The notes: generated by a model not told the origin, from the sequence alone. DNA of 7,229 nucleotides from Rhizobiales bacterium UBA697 (GCA_002298965.1 DBMN01000126.1:1-7229), one strand, 5' to 3'; positions 1-5,760 are shown, numbered from the stretch's first letter. Program-made: numbers and translations.

Positions 1-817
1 CGACGCGGGCGCGTTGGGCCTCGGGCAGGTCGGCGGCGACGAGGTCGATCTGGGTCTGCAGCCCGGCGAGCGGCGTGCGCAGCTGATGCGCCGCGTCGGC
101 GAGGAAGCGCCGCTGCGCCGCCGCGGCGGCGGCGAGCTTCGCCATCAGCCCGTTCATCGCGTCGACCAGCGGCAGGACCTCGCGATCGACGCCGTCGCGG
201 GCGAGCGGCGCGACATCGTCGACCGACCGCGCCGCGATGGTCCGCGACAGACGCAGCAGCGGCGCCAGCGAGCGCGACACGGAGAGATGCACCAGCGTCA
301 CCGCGAGCAGGACGAGGAGCGAATTGGGCACCACCAGCGAGAAGAAGATCCGCGCCTCGGCCTGCGTCCGCTTGCGCAGCGTCTCGGCGAAGACGACCGT
401 CACCGGCCCCGCCGCCGTGGCGAAGCGATGGTCGACCTTGCGCACCGGCAGGCCGCGGATCACAGCATCGCCGACCTGCGGCCGATCGGACGGCGGATCG
501 CCGGGGACGAGATCGGCGTCGCCGGCCAGGAGCCGCCCGTCGGGACCCCAGGCGGCGAGATATTCGCGATCCTCGCTGTCGCTGCGCAGGATGGCCTCGG
601 CGGCCGGCGGCAGATCGAAGGCGAGCGTTCCGTCGGGGCGCGTCGAGGCGCGGGCGGCGAGCGCGAAGGCGTCGTCGACGAGGCCGCGGTCGAAGGCGCC
701 GCGCGCGGTGTCGACGGCGCTGACGTAGCCGAGGGCGACGACGATCGGCAGCAGCACCGCCAGCGGCACCATGAGCGAGACGAGAAGCCGTCTGCGGACC
801 GACGGCGGCCGGATCAT
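1..817 (-). CDS. TctE-like sensor histidine kinase, C-terminus cut by window edge
   Basis: Inner-membrane sensor kinase that should autophosphorylate on histidine and pass the phosphate to the regulator encoded just upstream. The visible 272 residues show a membrane segment at about 11-32, a periplasmic region at about 33-155, a second membrane segment at about 158-181, a HAMP-like linker, and an H-box with motif DAAHQLRTPL in which His244 is the phosphoacceptor. The periplasmic region has features of the 2CSK_N domain of TctE kinases: an early FDRGLVDDA stretch, FDLPPAA near 68-73, and GRLLAGDADL near 94-103. The ATPase domain lies beyond the left edge. The start ATG overlaps the regulator's TGA (ATGA), so the two are probably translationally coupled. 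TctE relatives often sense carboxylates and control their uptake; the ligand here is unknown, and no transporter gene is visible. Confidence 0.9.
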   Translation of the reverse strand, partial: MIRPPSVRRRLLVSLMVPLAVLLPIVVALGYVSAVDTARGAFDRGLVDDAFALAARASTRPDGTLAFDLPPAAEAILRSDSEDREYLAAWGPDGRLLAGDADLVPGDPPSDRPQVGDAVIRGLPVRKVDHRFATAAGPVTVVFAETLRKRTQAEARIFFSLVVPNSLLVLLAVTLVHLSVSRSLAPLLRLSRTIAARSVDDVAPLARDGVDREVLPLVDAMNGLMAKLAAAAAAQRRFLADAAHQLRTPLAGLQTQIDLVAADLPEAQRARV

Positions 818-1488
818 GGCGCGGCCTCGAGATCGAGCCGATAGCCGAGACCGCGGATGGTGGCGACGACGACGCCGGCGCCCTGCAGCTTGGCGCGGAT
901 GCGCGAGACGTAGATCTCGATGGCGTTGGGCGTGATCTCGTTGCGCCAGGCGCCGAGACTGTCGGTCAGCTTCTGCTTGGAGACCACCTTGGGGCTCGCC
1001 GCGACCAGCTGGACGAGAACGTCCCATTCGCGCCCCGTGAAGTCGACCGGCACGCCGGCGACCTCGGCGACGCGGCGGCCGAGGTCGATGCGCAGGGCAC
1101 CGGCGACGATCTCCTGCCGTCCCGCCCCCTGCTCGCGGCGCAGCAGTGCGCGGACGCGGGCGAGCAGTTCGGGCACCAGGAAGGGCTTGGCGACATAGTC
1201 GTCGGCGCCGCCGTCGAGGCCGCGGACGCGATCCTCGAGACCGCCGAGCGCCGACAGGATGATGACCGGCAGGCGATCGCCGTCGCGGCGCAGGCGTTCG
1301 ACGAAACTGCGGCCGTCCATGCCGGGCAGGCCGATGTCGACGATGGCGAGATCGTAGCGCGTGGCGGCGACCGCCAGCAGGGCGTCCTCGGCCGAGACGC
1401 AGCGATCGACCGAATAGCTCGCCCGCGTCAGCGCCTCCTCGACGCCGGCGGCGACGATCGCATCGTCCTCGACCAACAAGATCCGCAT
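814..1488 (-). CDS. OmpR-family response regulator, TctD-like
   Basis: DNA-binding response regulator of 224 aa, the normal length for the OmpR/PhoB class. The receiver domain spans about 1-115 with acidic pocket Glu7/Asp8/Asp9, phosphoacceptor Asp51 (motif VDIGLPGMDG), Ser79, and Lys101 in the AKPF motif. A winged-helix effector domain follows at about 128-220, with the usual FTGREWDVL start and a RGLGYRL ending. The start was chosen because MRILLVEDD is the classic beginning and a strong GGGAGGTGG ribosome site sits 2 nt upstream; a longer upstream frame has no such support. It is first in a two-gene operon with the kinase at its 3' end. The TctD label is inferred mainly from the TctE-like partner. 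Repeats upstream may be its operators, which is also inference. Confidence 0.93.
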   Translation of the reverse strand: MRILLVEDDAIVAAGVEEALTRASYSVDRCVSAEDALLAVAATRYDLAIVDIGLPGMDGRSFVERLRRDGDRLPVIILSALGGLEDRVRGLDGGADDYVAKPFLVPELLARVRALLRREQGAGRQEIVAGALRIDLGRRVAEVAGVPVDFTGREWDVLVQLVAASPKVVSKQKLTDSLGAWRNEITPNAIEIYVSRIRAKLQGAGVVVATIRGLGYRLDLEAAP

Positions 1489-1490
1489 GT

Positions 1491-1499
1491 CCACCTCCC
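1491..1499 (-). promoter_or_regulatory. Ribosome binding site of the TctD-like regulator
   Basis: On the minus strand GGGAGGTGG lies immediately ahead of the ATG at 1488. It decides the start in favour of this ATG over upstream in-frame codons. Confidence 0.8.
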
Positions 1500-1528
1500 G
1501 GCGCCGACATCCAAGAACACGCCGAAGG

Positions 1529-1592
1529 CGGCGAAAGCCCGGCGGCGAGCCTTCGAATTCCTGACGATCGCCGTCAGGACGGCGAAAGCCCG
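1529..1592. repeat. Two direct copies of CGGCGAAAGCCCG upstream of the response regulator
   Basis: The 13-mer occurs at 1529-1541 and 1580-1592, 51 bp apart start to start, in the untranslated region or promoter of the TctD-like operon. A short inverted repeat (CTGACG, 5-nt gap, CGTCAG; 1561-1577) lies between them. The core CGAAAGC recurs in the palindrome at 1771-1802. Binding of the adjacent regulator for autoregulation is possible but unproven. Confidence 0.6.
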
Positions 1593-1770
1593 ACCGCCTT
1601 AGCATGCATCCGCCGGCTCCTGGGCGATGCCGGTCGAACCTTCCCCCGCGGCGCGGTCGCTCCCCCGGCGGCGTCGCGGGAAGGCGGCGGAAAGACGGGA
1701 CGGAAGTCTCTCGGTCGCCTCGTGGAGGTTCGCCTTCTCTCTCCTGCAAACCACGGACGTTCCATCGACT

Positions 1771-1802
1771 CGCATGCTTTCGTAGCGATACGAAAGCATG
1801 CG
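1771..1802. repeat. Perfect 14-bp inverted repeat with GCGA loop
   Basis: Arms 1771-1784 (CGCATGCTTTCGTA) and 1789-1802 are perfect reverse complements around the 4-base centre GCGA. As plus-strand RNA this would be a stable hairpin capped by a GNRA-type tetraloop; as DNA it is a near-perfect palindrome of operator type. No run of T follows on either strand, so it is not a standard intrinsic terminator. It lies 55 bp upstream of the -35 element of the small-protein promoter and about 280 bp upstream of the response regulator start. Confidence 0.75.
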
Positions 1803-1856
1803 CCCTGTCGTCCGGCGAGGCGTCGCGGCGCTTCGCACGCACCCCGTCTGGAACGG

Positions 1857-1881
1857 GGAACCATCTCCGAGGTCACGCGTT
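1857..1881 (+). promoter_or_regulatory. EcfG-type promoter for the small membrane protein operon
   Basis: GGAAC at 1857-1861, a spacer of exactly 16 bases, and CGTT at 1878-1881 match the known EcfG consensus (GGAAC-N16/17-CGTT) without mismatch. The spacing equals that of the two promoters in the phyR/nepR control region of this same window. Transcription would start near 1888, leaving a leader of about 45 nt before the ATG at 1933. Confidence 0.8.
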
Positions 1882-1932
1882 GATCGGACGAGGCACCAGA
1901 CATCCGGTGCGATCGAAACGATGGAGCGATCC

Positions 1933-2151
1933 ATGACCTCGGTTTCCTCCCGCCGTCTCGTCGGCTGCACGGTCTACCTCTCGCTCGTCGGCCTCTTCTC
2001 GATCGTGGCGGCGACGTGGGTCTTCGCCAACGTGACCGACGGCCGGCCGATGCTGTGGATCACCTGGCTGTCGGTGCTCGGGGCCTTCGTCGCGCTTCCG
2101 ACGTCGATGGCGGTGACGCGCCCGCGTCACGATCTGCCCGTTCCCCGCTGA
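1933..2151 (+). CDS. Small two-helix membrane protein of unknown family
   Basis: A 72-aa protein that I do not recognise. Two hydrophobic helices are visible, at about 9-32 and 40-61, joined by a short polar turn (NVTDGRP), with a basic, proline-containing tail; it should sit in the inner membrane. ATG at 1933 was chosen because GGAG (1923-1926) lies 6 nt upstream; an in-frame ATG at 1921 has no clear ribosome site and would add four residues. It follows a perfect EcfG-type promoter and is followed 27 bp later by the DUF3309 gene, so both probably form one stress-induced operon. Function cannot be assigned; the stress link is inferred from the promoter only. Confidence 0.72.
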   Translation: MTSVSSRRLVGCTVYLSLVGLFSIVAATWVFANVTDGRPMLWITWLSVLGAFVALPTSMAVTRPRHDLPVPR

Positions 2152-2178
2152 CCTCCCCCCGAAGCCGGAGCCCTGCCG

Positions 2179-2337
2179 ATGACCCTTTCGACCATCCTGC
2201 TCGTCATCCTGATCCTGATGCTCCTCGGCGCCCTGCCGTCCTGGCCGCATGCCCGCAACTGGGGCTGGGGACCGAGCGGCGGCTTCGGCCTCGTGGTGAT
2301 CGTGCTGCTGATCCTGATCCTGACCGGACGCGTCTGA
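2179..2337 (+). CDS. DUF3309 family small membrane protein
   Basis: A 52-aa protein with the hallmarks of DUF3309: an N-terminal hydrophobic helix (about 3-19), a central turn with GALPSWPHARNWGWGPSGG, and a second leucine/isoleucine-rich helix (about 35-49). Full length for this family, which consists of tiny proteins of about 50 aa common in Proteobacteria with no known biochemical role. GGAG at 2167-2170 lies 8 nt before the ATG. It is second in the probable operon begun at 1933 and is followed by a strong terminator, so it would share the EcfG-type promoter. The protein is too short to be called reliably by length alone; the family resemblance supports it. Confidence 0.85.
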   Translation: MTLSTILLVILILMLLGALPSWPHARNWGWGPSGGFGLVVIVLLILILTGRV

Positions 2338-2403
2338 CCCGCCCGTCCGCTCGAAGACCCCGGACCTCCCCCCGAAGAACGACGTCTCGGACAAACTCTC
2401 ATG

Positions 2404-2444
2404 CGGCCCGTTCGCTCCCCCCCGGCGAACGGGCCGACCTTTTT
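2404..2444 (+). terminator. Intrinsic terminator after the DUF3309 gene
   Basis: A perfect 12-bp stem (2404-2415 with 2425-2436; arms CGGCCCGTTCGC and its complement) encloses a 9-base C-rich loop and is followed closely by five T at 2440-2444. It ends the plus-strand small-protein operon. The opposite strand lacks a T run, so it is probably not a good terminator for the kinase gene that ends at 2478. Confidence 0.88.
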
Positions 2445-2477
2445 GCGCGCGGCTGCGATCGGTCCGACCGGCCGTCC

Positions 2478-3842
2478 TCAGAGAAAGGCGGGATCGGCGT
2501 CGAGCCGGCAGGTCGTCCGCGTCGGGGTGACGGCGAGGTCGACGCGGCCGGCGACGGAGCGGGGCAGATGACGTTCGAGGAGCATCCGCCCGTAGGCGTC
2601 CCGGCTCAGGCGGGAGGGCGGGCCGGAGCGGCTCCATTCGAAGACGAAGCGGCCGCCGTCGTCGCCCCAGGCGAGCGTCGTCCCTTCGGGGACGGCGGAG
2701 GCGGAGGCGGCGTCGTCGACCAGTTCGTGCAGCGCGAGGGCGAAGCTCTGCGCCGCTTCCGGCGTCAGAACCCGGTCTTCGCCGTCGATGCGGACCGCCT
2801 GCATGTCGCCGGCGGCGGCGAGTTCGCCCTCGACGAGGCGCCTGAGCGGAACGCCCTTCCAGCTCTCCTCGACGAGGATCTCGTGGACGCGCGACAGCGC
2901 CTGGAGGCGGCCCTCGAAGGGGGCGAGGAAGGTCTCGGCACTGCCGTGGTGGAGCGCCGCGCTCTGGCGGGCGATGCCCTGGACGACGGCGAGCAGATTC
3001 TTCGAGCGATGGGTCAGTTCGCGCAGCATGTCGCGGATCGCGCGTTCGTGGTCGCGATGCCGCGTGATGTCGATCCCCACCGTGACGACGCCGACGACCT
3101 CGCCGTCCTCGATCAGCGGCTCGATGCGCCCCTCGTACCAGAGTTCCTTGCCTGCGACCGGCAGAGCCACCTCGAACCGCGTCGCGACACCGGTCTCGAG
3201 GACGCGCCGGCGATCGGCGTTCATGGCCTCGGCGGTGGCGCCGGGCAGCACCTCGGATGCATCGTGGCCGAGAAGCTCGACGTCGGCGAGGGCGGCGGGC
3301 GGGTTGTAGACCCAGGAGTAGCGCAGATCCCGGTCGTGCTGCGTGACCGAGATCGACGAGCCCTCGAGCGCGATCTCGAAGCGGCGGCGGGCGGTCTCGA
3401 GCTCACGGGTCCGCTCGGCGACGCGCCGCTCGAGGTCCTCGTTGAGGCCGCGCAACTCTTCGAGCAGGGCCTGTCGGGCGCCCTGCTCCTCGGCGAGGCG
3501 GCGATTGACCTCGAGCAGCTCGCAGCGGGTCGGCTGCGCCACCAATCGCGGCACCAGCGGCCAGACCGCCAGCGCCATCGTCGTCATCAGCGCGGCGGCG
3601 AAGACCTCGAGGTAGAAGACGGCCGTCGTCTGTGGTGCCGAGACCAGCGCCCAGTGGCCGATGCGCGTCAGCGCCAGGGCGACGACGAACATCGCCATGA
3701 AGGTCGTCACCCCGACGAGACCGCCGAGGCGACGACGCATGGCGACGAGGTACCAGAGCAGCGCCGCCGTCACCGACACGCAGGCCGTCAGGGTGAGCAC
3801 CTCGACGACGAGGCGGAGTCCTGCGAGCGTCTCCGGCGACAC
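2478..3842 (-). CDS. Membrane-bound PAS-HWE (HRxxN) sensor histidine kinase with degenerate ATPase domain, PhyR-associated
   Basis: A 454-aa protein encoded 30 bp behind phyR and probably co-transcribed with it, so the likely partner is PhyR. Domains: three membrane helices at about 12-34, 41-64 and 74-98; a charged coiled coil at about 105-150; a PAS domain at about 152-262 (RDLRYSWVYNP); a dimerisation/phosphotransfer helix with His278 in THRSKN, matching the HRxxN motif of PhyR-directed kinases; and an HWE-type ATPase domain at about 350-450. In the ATPase domain the N-box reads HELVDDAAS where HELxTNAxK is usual, the W-x-E signature reads W403-S-R405, and the first G-box glycine is alanine (AYG). 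Autokinase activity is therefore doubtful; phosphatase or signal-modulating activity is possible, as proposed for HWE relatives such as RsiC and PhyP. GTG start, decided by GAGGAGGGG upstream. Confidence 0.9.
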   Translation of the reverse strand: MSPETLAGLRLVVEVLTLTACVSVTAALLWYLVAMRRRLGGLVGVTTFMAMFVVALALTRIGHWALVSAPQTTAVFYLEVFAAALMTTMALAVWPLVPRLVAQPTRCELLEVNRRLAEEQGARQALLEELRGLNEDLERRVAERTRELETARRRFEIALEGSSISVTQHDRDLRYSWVYNPPAALADVELLGHDASEVLPGATAEAMNADRRRVLETGVATRFEVALPVAGKELWYEGRIEPLIEDGEVVGVVTVGIDITRHRDHERAIRDMLRELTHRSKNLLAVVQGIARQSAALHHGSAETFLAPFEGRLQALSRVHEILVEESWKGVPLRRLVEGELAAAGDMQAVRIDGEDRVLTPEAAQSFALALHELVDDAASASAVPEGTTLAWGDDGGRFVFEWSRSGPPSRLSRDAYGRMLLERHLPRSVAGRVDLAVTPTRTTCRLDADPAFL

Positions 3843-3846
3843 GTTT

Positions 3847-3855
3847 CCCCTCCTC
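3847..3855 (-). promoter_or_regulatory. Ribosome binding site supporting a GTG start of the HWE kinase
   Basis: On the minus strand GAGGAGGGG ends 4 nt before GTG at 3842. It is the best ribosome site of this operon, stronger than the one before phyR. It suggests independent, efficient translation of the kinase. Confidence 0.75.
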
Positions 3856-3872
3856 GTCGCGCGCTTGCGCGG

Positions 3873-4676
3873 TCAGGCCGAACGGCGGATCCCGGAGGAG
3901 GCCGTGGTGCCGAAGAACAGCGCCTGCGACACCACCGCCTTGACGGTGTCTTCGCGGAACGGCTTGGCGATGAGGAAGGTCGGCTCGGGACGCGTGCCGG
4001 TCAGCAGCATCTCGGGATAGGCGGTGATGAAGATGACGGGCACGTCGAACTCGCCGAGGATCTCGTTGACGGCGTCGAGGCCCGACGAGCCGTCGGCGAG
4101 ACGAATGTCGGCGAGCACCAGACCGGGCTTGGTCCGGCGGGCCATCTCCACCGCCTCGGCCCTGGTGCGGGCGTTTCCGACGACCGTGTGGCCGAGTTGC
4201 TCGACGAGCGACTCGAGATCCATGGCGATGATCGGTTCGTCCTCGATGATCATCACGCTCGCCGCCACCTGCTCGCCGATCCGGCGCGACGCCTCGTCGA
4301 GCAGCTCGGCGAAGGCGTCGGCATCGACGCCGAGGATGCGGGCGGCGTCCCACGGCGAGAAGCCCTCGACCGCCGTCAGCAGGAACGCCTGACGCGGCAG
4401 CGGCGTCAGGGCATCGATCCGACGTTCGGCGATCGAGGCGGCGCTCTCGTCGAACTCGGCGACGCGGTTCATCGGATTGCCGTTCCAGATCGTCGAGAAG
4501 TAGCGATAGGTCGCCAGACGCGGCTCGAGCGTCCGATCGAAGCCGGACGGATCGACGACCAGCGCCTCGAGCATGGCCACGACATGCGCGTCGCCGCTCG
4601 ACTGGCTGCCCGACAGGGCACGGGCGTAGCGGCGGAGAAGGGGGAGTTGCGGAGCGATCAGGGCGGTGATGGGCAT
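3873..4676 (-). CDS. phyR: General stress response regulator PhyR (sigma-like domain plus receiver)
   Basis: Cytoplasmic anti-anti-sigma factor of the alphaproteobacterial general stress response. When phosphorylated it binds NepR and so frees EcfG. The 267-aa protein has the typical reversed architecture: an N-terminal sigma-like domain (about 1-135, with LPLLRRYARALSGSQSSGDA near the start and a sigma-4-like half after residue 80) and a C-terminal receiver (about 140-255) with Glu145/Asp146/Glu147, phosphoacceptor Asp190 (ADIRLADGSSG), Thr218 and Lys238 (AKPF). The start at MPITALIAPQLPLL matches where family members begin; a longer frame reaching past 4676 would run into the promoter. The ribosome site is weak (GGGAAC region). 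It is transcribed divergently from nepR-ecfG from its own EcfG-type promoter, with the HWE kinase downstream. Confidence 0.97.
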   Translation of the reverse strand: MPITALIAPQLPLLRRYARALSGSQSSGDAHVVAMLEALVVDPSGFDRTLEPRLATYRYFSTIWNGNPMNRVAEFDESAASIAERRIDALTPLPRQAFLLTAVEGFSPWDAARILGVDADAFAELLDEASRRIGEQVAASVMIIEDEPIIAMDLESLVEQLGHTVVGNARTRAEAVEMARRTKPGLVLADIRLADGSSGLDAVNEILGEFDVPVIFITAYPEMLLTGTRPEPTFLIAKPFREDTVKAVVSQALFFGTTASSGIRRSA

Positions 4677-4727
4677 GCGCGGGTTCCCGGACTGAGGACG
4701 ACGAAGTCGATCGTGGTCTGAGGAGAG

Positions 4728-4752
4728 AACGCAGCCGCCGGCTCCGGGTTCC
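4728..4752 (-). promoter_or_regulatory. EcfG-type promoter for phyR
   Basis: Read on the minus strand: GGAAC at 4752-4748, a 16-base spacer, CGTT at 4731-4728. This is a perfect match to the EcfG consensus and the mirror of the nepR promoter. Transcription would begin near 4721, giving a leader of about 45 nt before the phyR ATG. It implies positive autoregulation of phyR and the downstream kinase. Confidence 0.88.
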
Positions 4753-4762
4753 CGCTTCGACG

Positions 4763-4773
4763 AAAAAAAATAT
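4763..4773. promoter_or_regulatory. A8 tract between the divergent EcfG promoters
   Basis: Eight consecutive A followed by TAT stand out in this GC-rich sequence. The tract lies between the two -35 elements, 10-11 bp from each, where an UP element or a bend in the DNA would act. Its role is inferred from position and composition only. Confidence 0.4.
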
Positions 4774-4783
4774 GTGCCCCGGC

Positions 4784-4808
4784 GGAACCCTTCGGCCCAC
4801 CATGCGTT
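4784..4808 (+). promoter_or_regulatory. EcfG-type promoter for nepR-ecfG
   Basis: GGAAC at 4784-4788, a 16-base spacer and CGTT at 4805-4808: a perfect EcfG consensus. The start of transcription would lie near 4815, about 55 nt before the chosen nepR ATG. It indicates that EcfG drives its own operon together with its anti-sigma factor. Confidence 0.9.
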
Positions 4809-4858
4809 CTCCGAAGCGACATCCCGTCCGGCCCCTTCCGGAGCGTCGATGAAACTGC

Positions 4859-4864
4859 AGGAAG
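4859..4864 (+). promoter_or_regulatory. Ribosome binding site of nepR
   Basis: AGGAAG lies 5 nt before ATG at 4870 and favours that start. A competing in-frame ATG at 4849 has GGAG at 4840-4843 at the same spacing and would add seven residues, so the start is not fully settled. Confidence 0.6.
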
Positions 4865-4869
4865 ATCCC

Positions 4870-5070
4870 ATGTCGGACCGCAAGACACCCGCAACGAAAA
4901 ACCCGCCCCTCGGAGCCCCGGTCGAGGCGCATCTGGGGGAGAAGCTGCGGGAGTTCTACGATTCCATCCTATCCGAACCGGTCCCCGACAAGCTGACCGC
5001 CCTGTTGGACCAGCTCGAGAGACAGGAGCGGGCCTCGCTCGCCGCAAAACGGGAGGGCGAGGCGAAATGA
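4870..5070 (+). CDS. nepR: Anti-sigma factor NepR
   Basis: A small cytoplasmic protein (66 aa) that binds and inhibits EcfG and is titrated away by phosphorylated PhyR. The conserved core is visible at about 23-53: LGEKLREFYDSILSEPVPDK followed by a second helix LTALLDQLERQE, the two-helix unit of the family. The N-terminus is polar and lysine/proline-rich and the C-terminus basic, both expected to be disordered. Length fits the family. The stop codon overlaps the ecfG start (ATGA), which would couple the synthesis of sigma and anti-sigma factor. An alternative start at 4849 would give 73 aa. Controlled by the EcfG-type promoter at 4784-4808. Confidence 0.93.
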   Translation: MSDRKTPATKNPPLGAPVEAHLGEKLREFYDSILSEPVPDKLTALLDQLERQERASLAAKREGEAK

Positions 5071-5624
5071 CGGCGATCACCGCGTTCAAGACGACCCTTC
5101 TGGCCGAGCTCCCCGCCCTGCGTGCCTTCGGGATCTCGCTGTCGGGCAGCCACGACAAGGCCGACGACCTCGTGCAGGAGACGGTGATGAAGGCCTGGGC
5201 CTCGCACGGTTCCTTCGTCGAGGGCACCAACCTGCGCGCCTGGCTCTTCACCATCATGCGCAACACCTATTTCAGCCAGTATCGCAAGGCGCGGCGCGAG
5301 GTGCAGGACGTCGACGGCGAGGCCGCCGCCCGTCTGGTCTCGGTGCCGGGACAGCACGGCCATCTCGACCTCGACGATTTCCGCGCCGCGCTCGACGCGC
5401 TCGCCCCGGACCAGCGCGAGGCGCTCATCCTCGTCGGCGCCTCCGGCTTCTCCTACGAAGAAGCGGCCGAGATCTGCGGTTGCGCCGTCGGCACCATCAA
5501 GAGCCGGGTCAATCGGGCGCGCACCAAGCTGATGCAGGCGCTGTCGATCGACAGTCTCGACGAGATCGGCTCGGGCTTCGGCGCCTGGGGAACGGACCGC
5601 AGTTCGATGGCGTCGGGCGTCTGA
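5067..5624 (+). CDS. ecfG: ECF sigma factor EcfG (general stress response)
   Basis: A 185-aa sigma factor that directs RNA polymerase to GGAAC-N16/17-CGTT promoters under stress. Region 2 spans about 12-78 (LPALRAFGISLSGSHDKADD, then LVQETVMKAW and LRAWLFTIMRN), region 4 about 103-158 (LDALAPDQREALILVGASGF, then the helix-turn-helix with YEEAAEICGCAVGTIKSRVNRAR). Only a short linker joins them, as is usual for ECF factors. A tail of about 25 residues (159-185, IDSLDEIGSG onwards) follows region 4. The ATG overlaps the nepR stop, so no separate promoter is expected. The identity rests on both the sequence and the phyR/nepR context. Confidence 0.96.
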   Translation: MTAITAFKTTLLAELPALRAFGISLSGSHDKADDLVQETVMKAWASHGSFVEGTNLRAWLFTIMRNTYFSQYRKARREVQDVDGEAAARLVSVPGQHGHLDLDDFRAALDALAPDQREALILVGASGFSYEEAAEICGCAVGTIKSRVNRARTKLMQALSIDSLDEIGSGFGAWGTDRSSMASGV

Positions 5625-5632
5625 CCCGACAC

Positions 5633-5648
5633 CGGACCGCGCGGTCCG
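5633..5648. repeat. 16-bp perfect palindrome after ecfG
   Basis: CGGACCGC followed directly by GCGGTCCG, 9 bp after the ecfG stop. As RNA it could fold only with a 4-base loop and 6-bp stem, and no T run follows. It may stabilise the 3' end or simply reflect GC-rich composition. Confidence 0.4.
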
Positions 5649-5673
5649 ACGGACTTGCGAGAAACGACGAAGA

Positions 5674-5714
5674 CGGCTCCGGTGCGGAACGGCACCGGGG
5701 CCGATTTCGTTTCG
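5674..5714 (+). terminator. Terminator-like hairpin between ecfG and the convergent PerM gene
   Basis: A 12-bp stem (5674-5685 with 5692-5703, one T-G wobble) closes a 6-base loop and is followed by an interrupted T-rich stretch (ATTTCGTTTCG). On the other strand the hairpin is followed by a similar interrupted run, so it may serve both converging genes. Weaker than the terminator at 2404-2444 because the T tract is broken. Confidence 0.6.
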
Positions 5715-5760
5715 TGCGCCGTCGACGGGGCGACGTCGTCGGCCGGCGCCCGCTCCTGTG

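Larger units (their letters stand above)
1489..1932. other. 444-bp gene-free regulatory stretch
   Basis: This gap separates the minus-strand two-component operon from the plus-strand small-protein operon. Open frames crossing it encode arginine/serine/proline-rich sequences with no recognisable domain and look like GC-rich artefacts. It holds the regulator's ribosome site, a 13-bp direct repeat, a small hairpin (arms CTGACG/CGTCAG at 1561-1577), a perfect 14-bp inverted repeat, and an EcfG-type promoter at its right end. I see no tRNA, and no small RNA that I can name. About 160 bases (1600-1765) hold nothing I can identify. Confidence 0.7.

Noticed and set aside
14..844. A 276-codon open frame on the plus strand
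   Set aside because: It mirrors the TctE-like kinase, which shows a full set of family motifs on the minus strand; the plus-strand product is repetitive and arginine-rich.
1850..1854. A second GGAAC just upstream of the small-protein promoter
   Set aside because: No GTT-containing -10 element lies 16 or 17 bases downstream; the copy at 1857-1861 has a perfect partner.
1599..1970. Open frames on both strands in the gap between the regulator and the small-protein operon
   Set aside because: The products are rich in Arg, Ser and Pro, lack hydrophobic cores or known motifs, and overlap the EcfG promoter and the palindrome.
4683..4687. A GGAAC on the minus strand directly before phyR, within GGGTTCCCGG, similar to the sequence at 4746-4755
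   Set aside because: A promoter here would start inside phyR, and no CGTT lies at the right distance. The true phyR promoter is at 4728-4752.
2016..4721. A 901-codon open frame on the plus strand
   Set aside because: It runs antisense through the HWE kinase and phyR, encodes arginine/glycine/aspartate-rich low-information sequence, and has no domain. It is an artefact of GC-rich codon use on the opposite strand.
5686..5711. GGAAC-N17-CGTT on the plus strand, formally an EcfG promoter
   Set aside because: The GGAAC is the loop of the terminator-like hairpin after ecfG, and no plus-strand gene follows before the convergent PerM gene. Most likely coincidence, though an antisense transcript to the PerM gene cannot be excluded.
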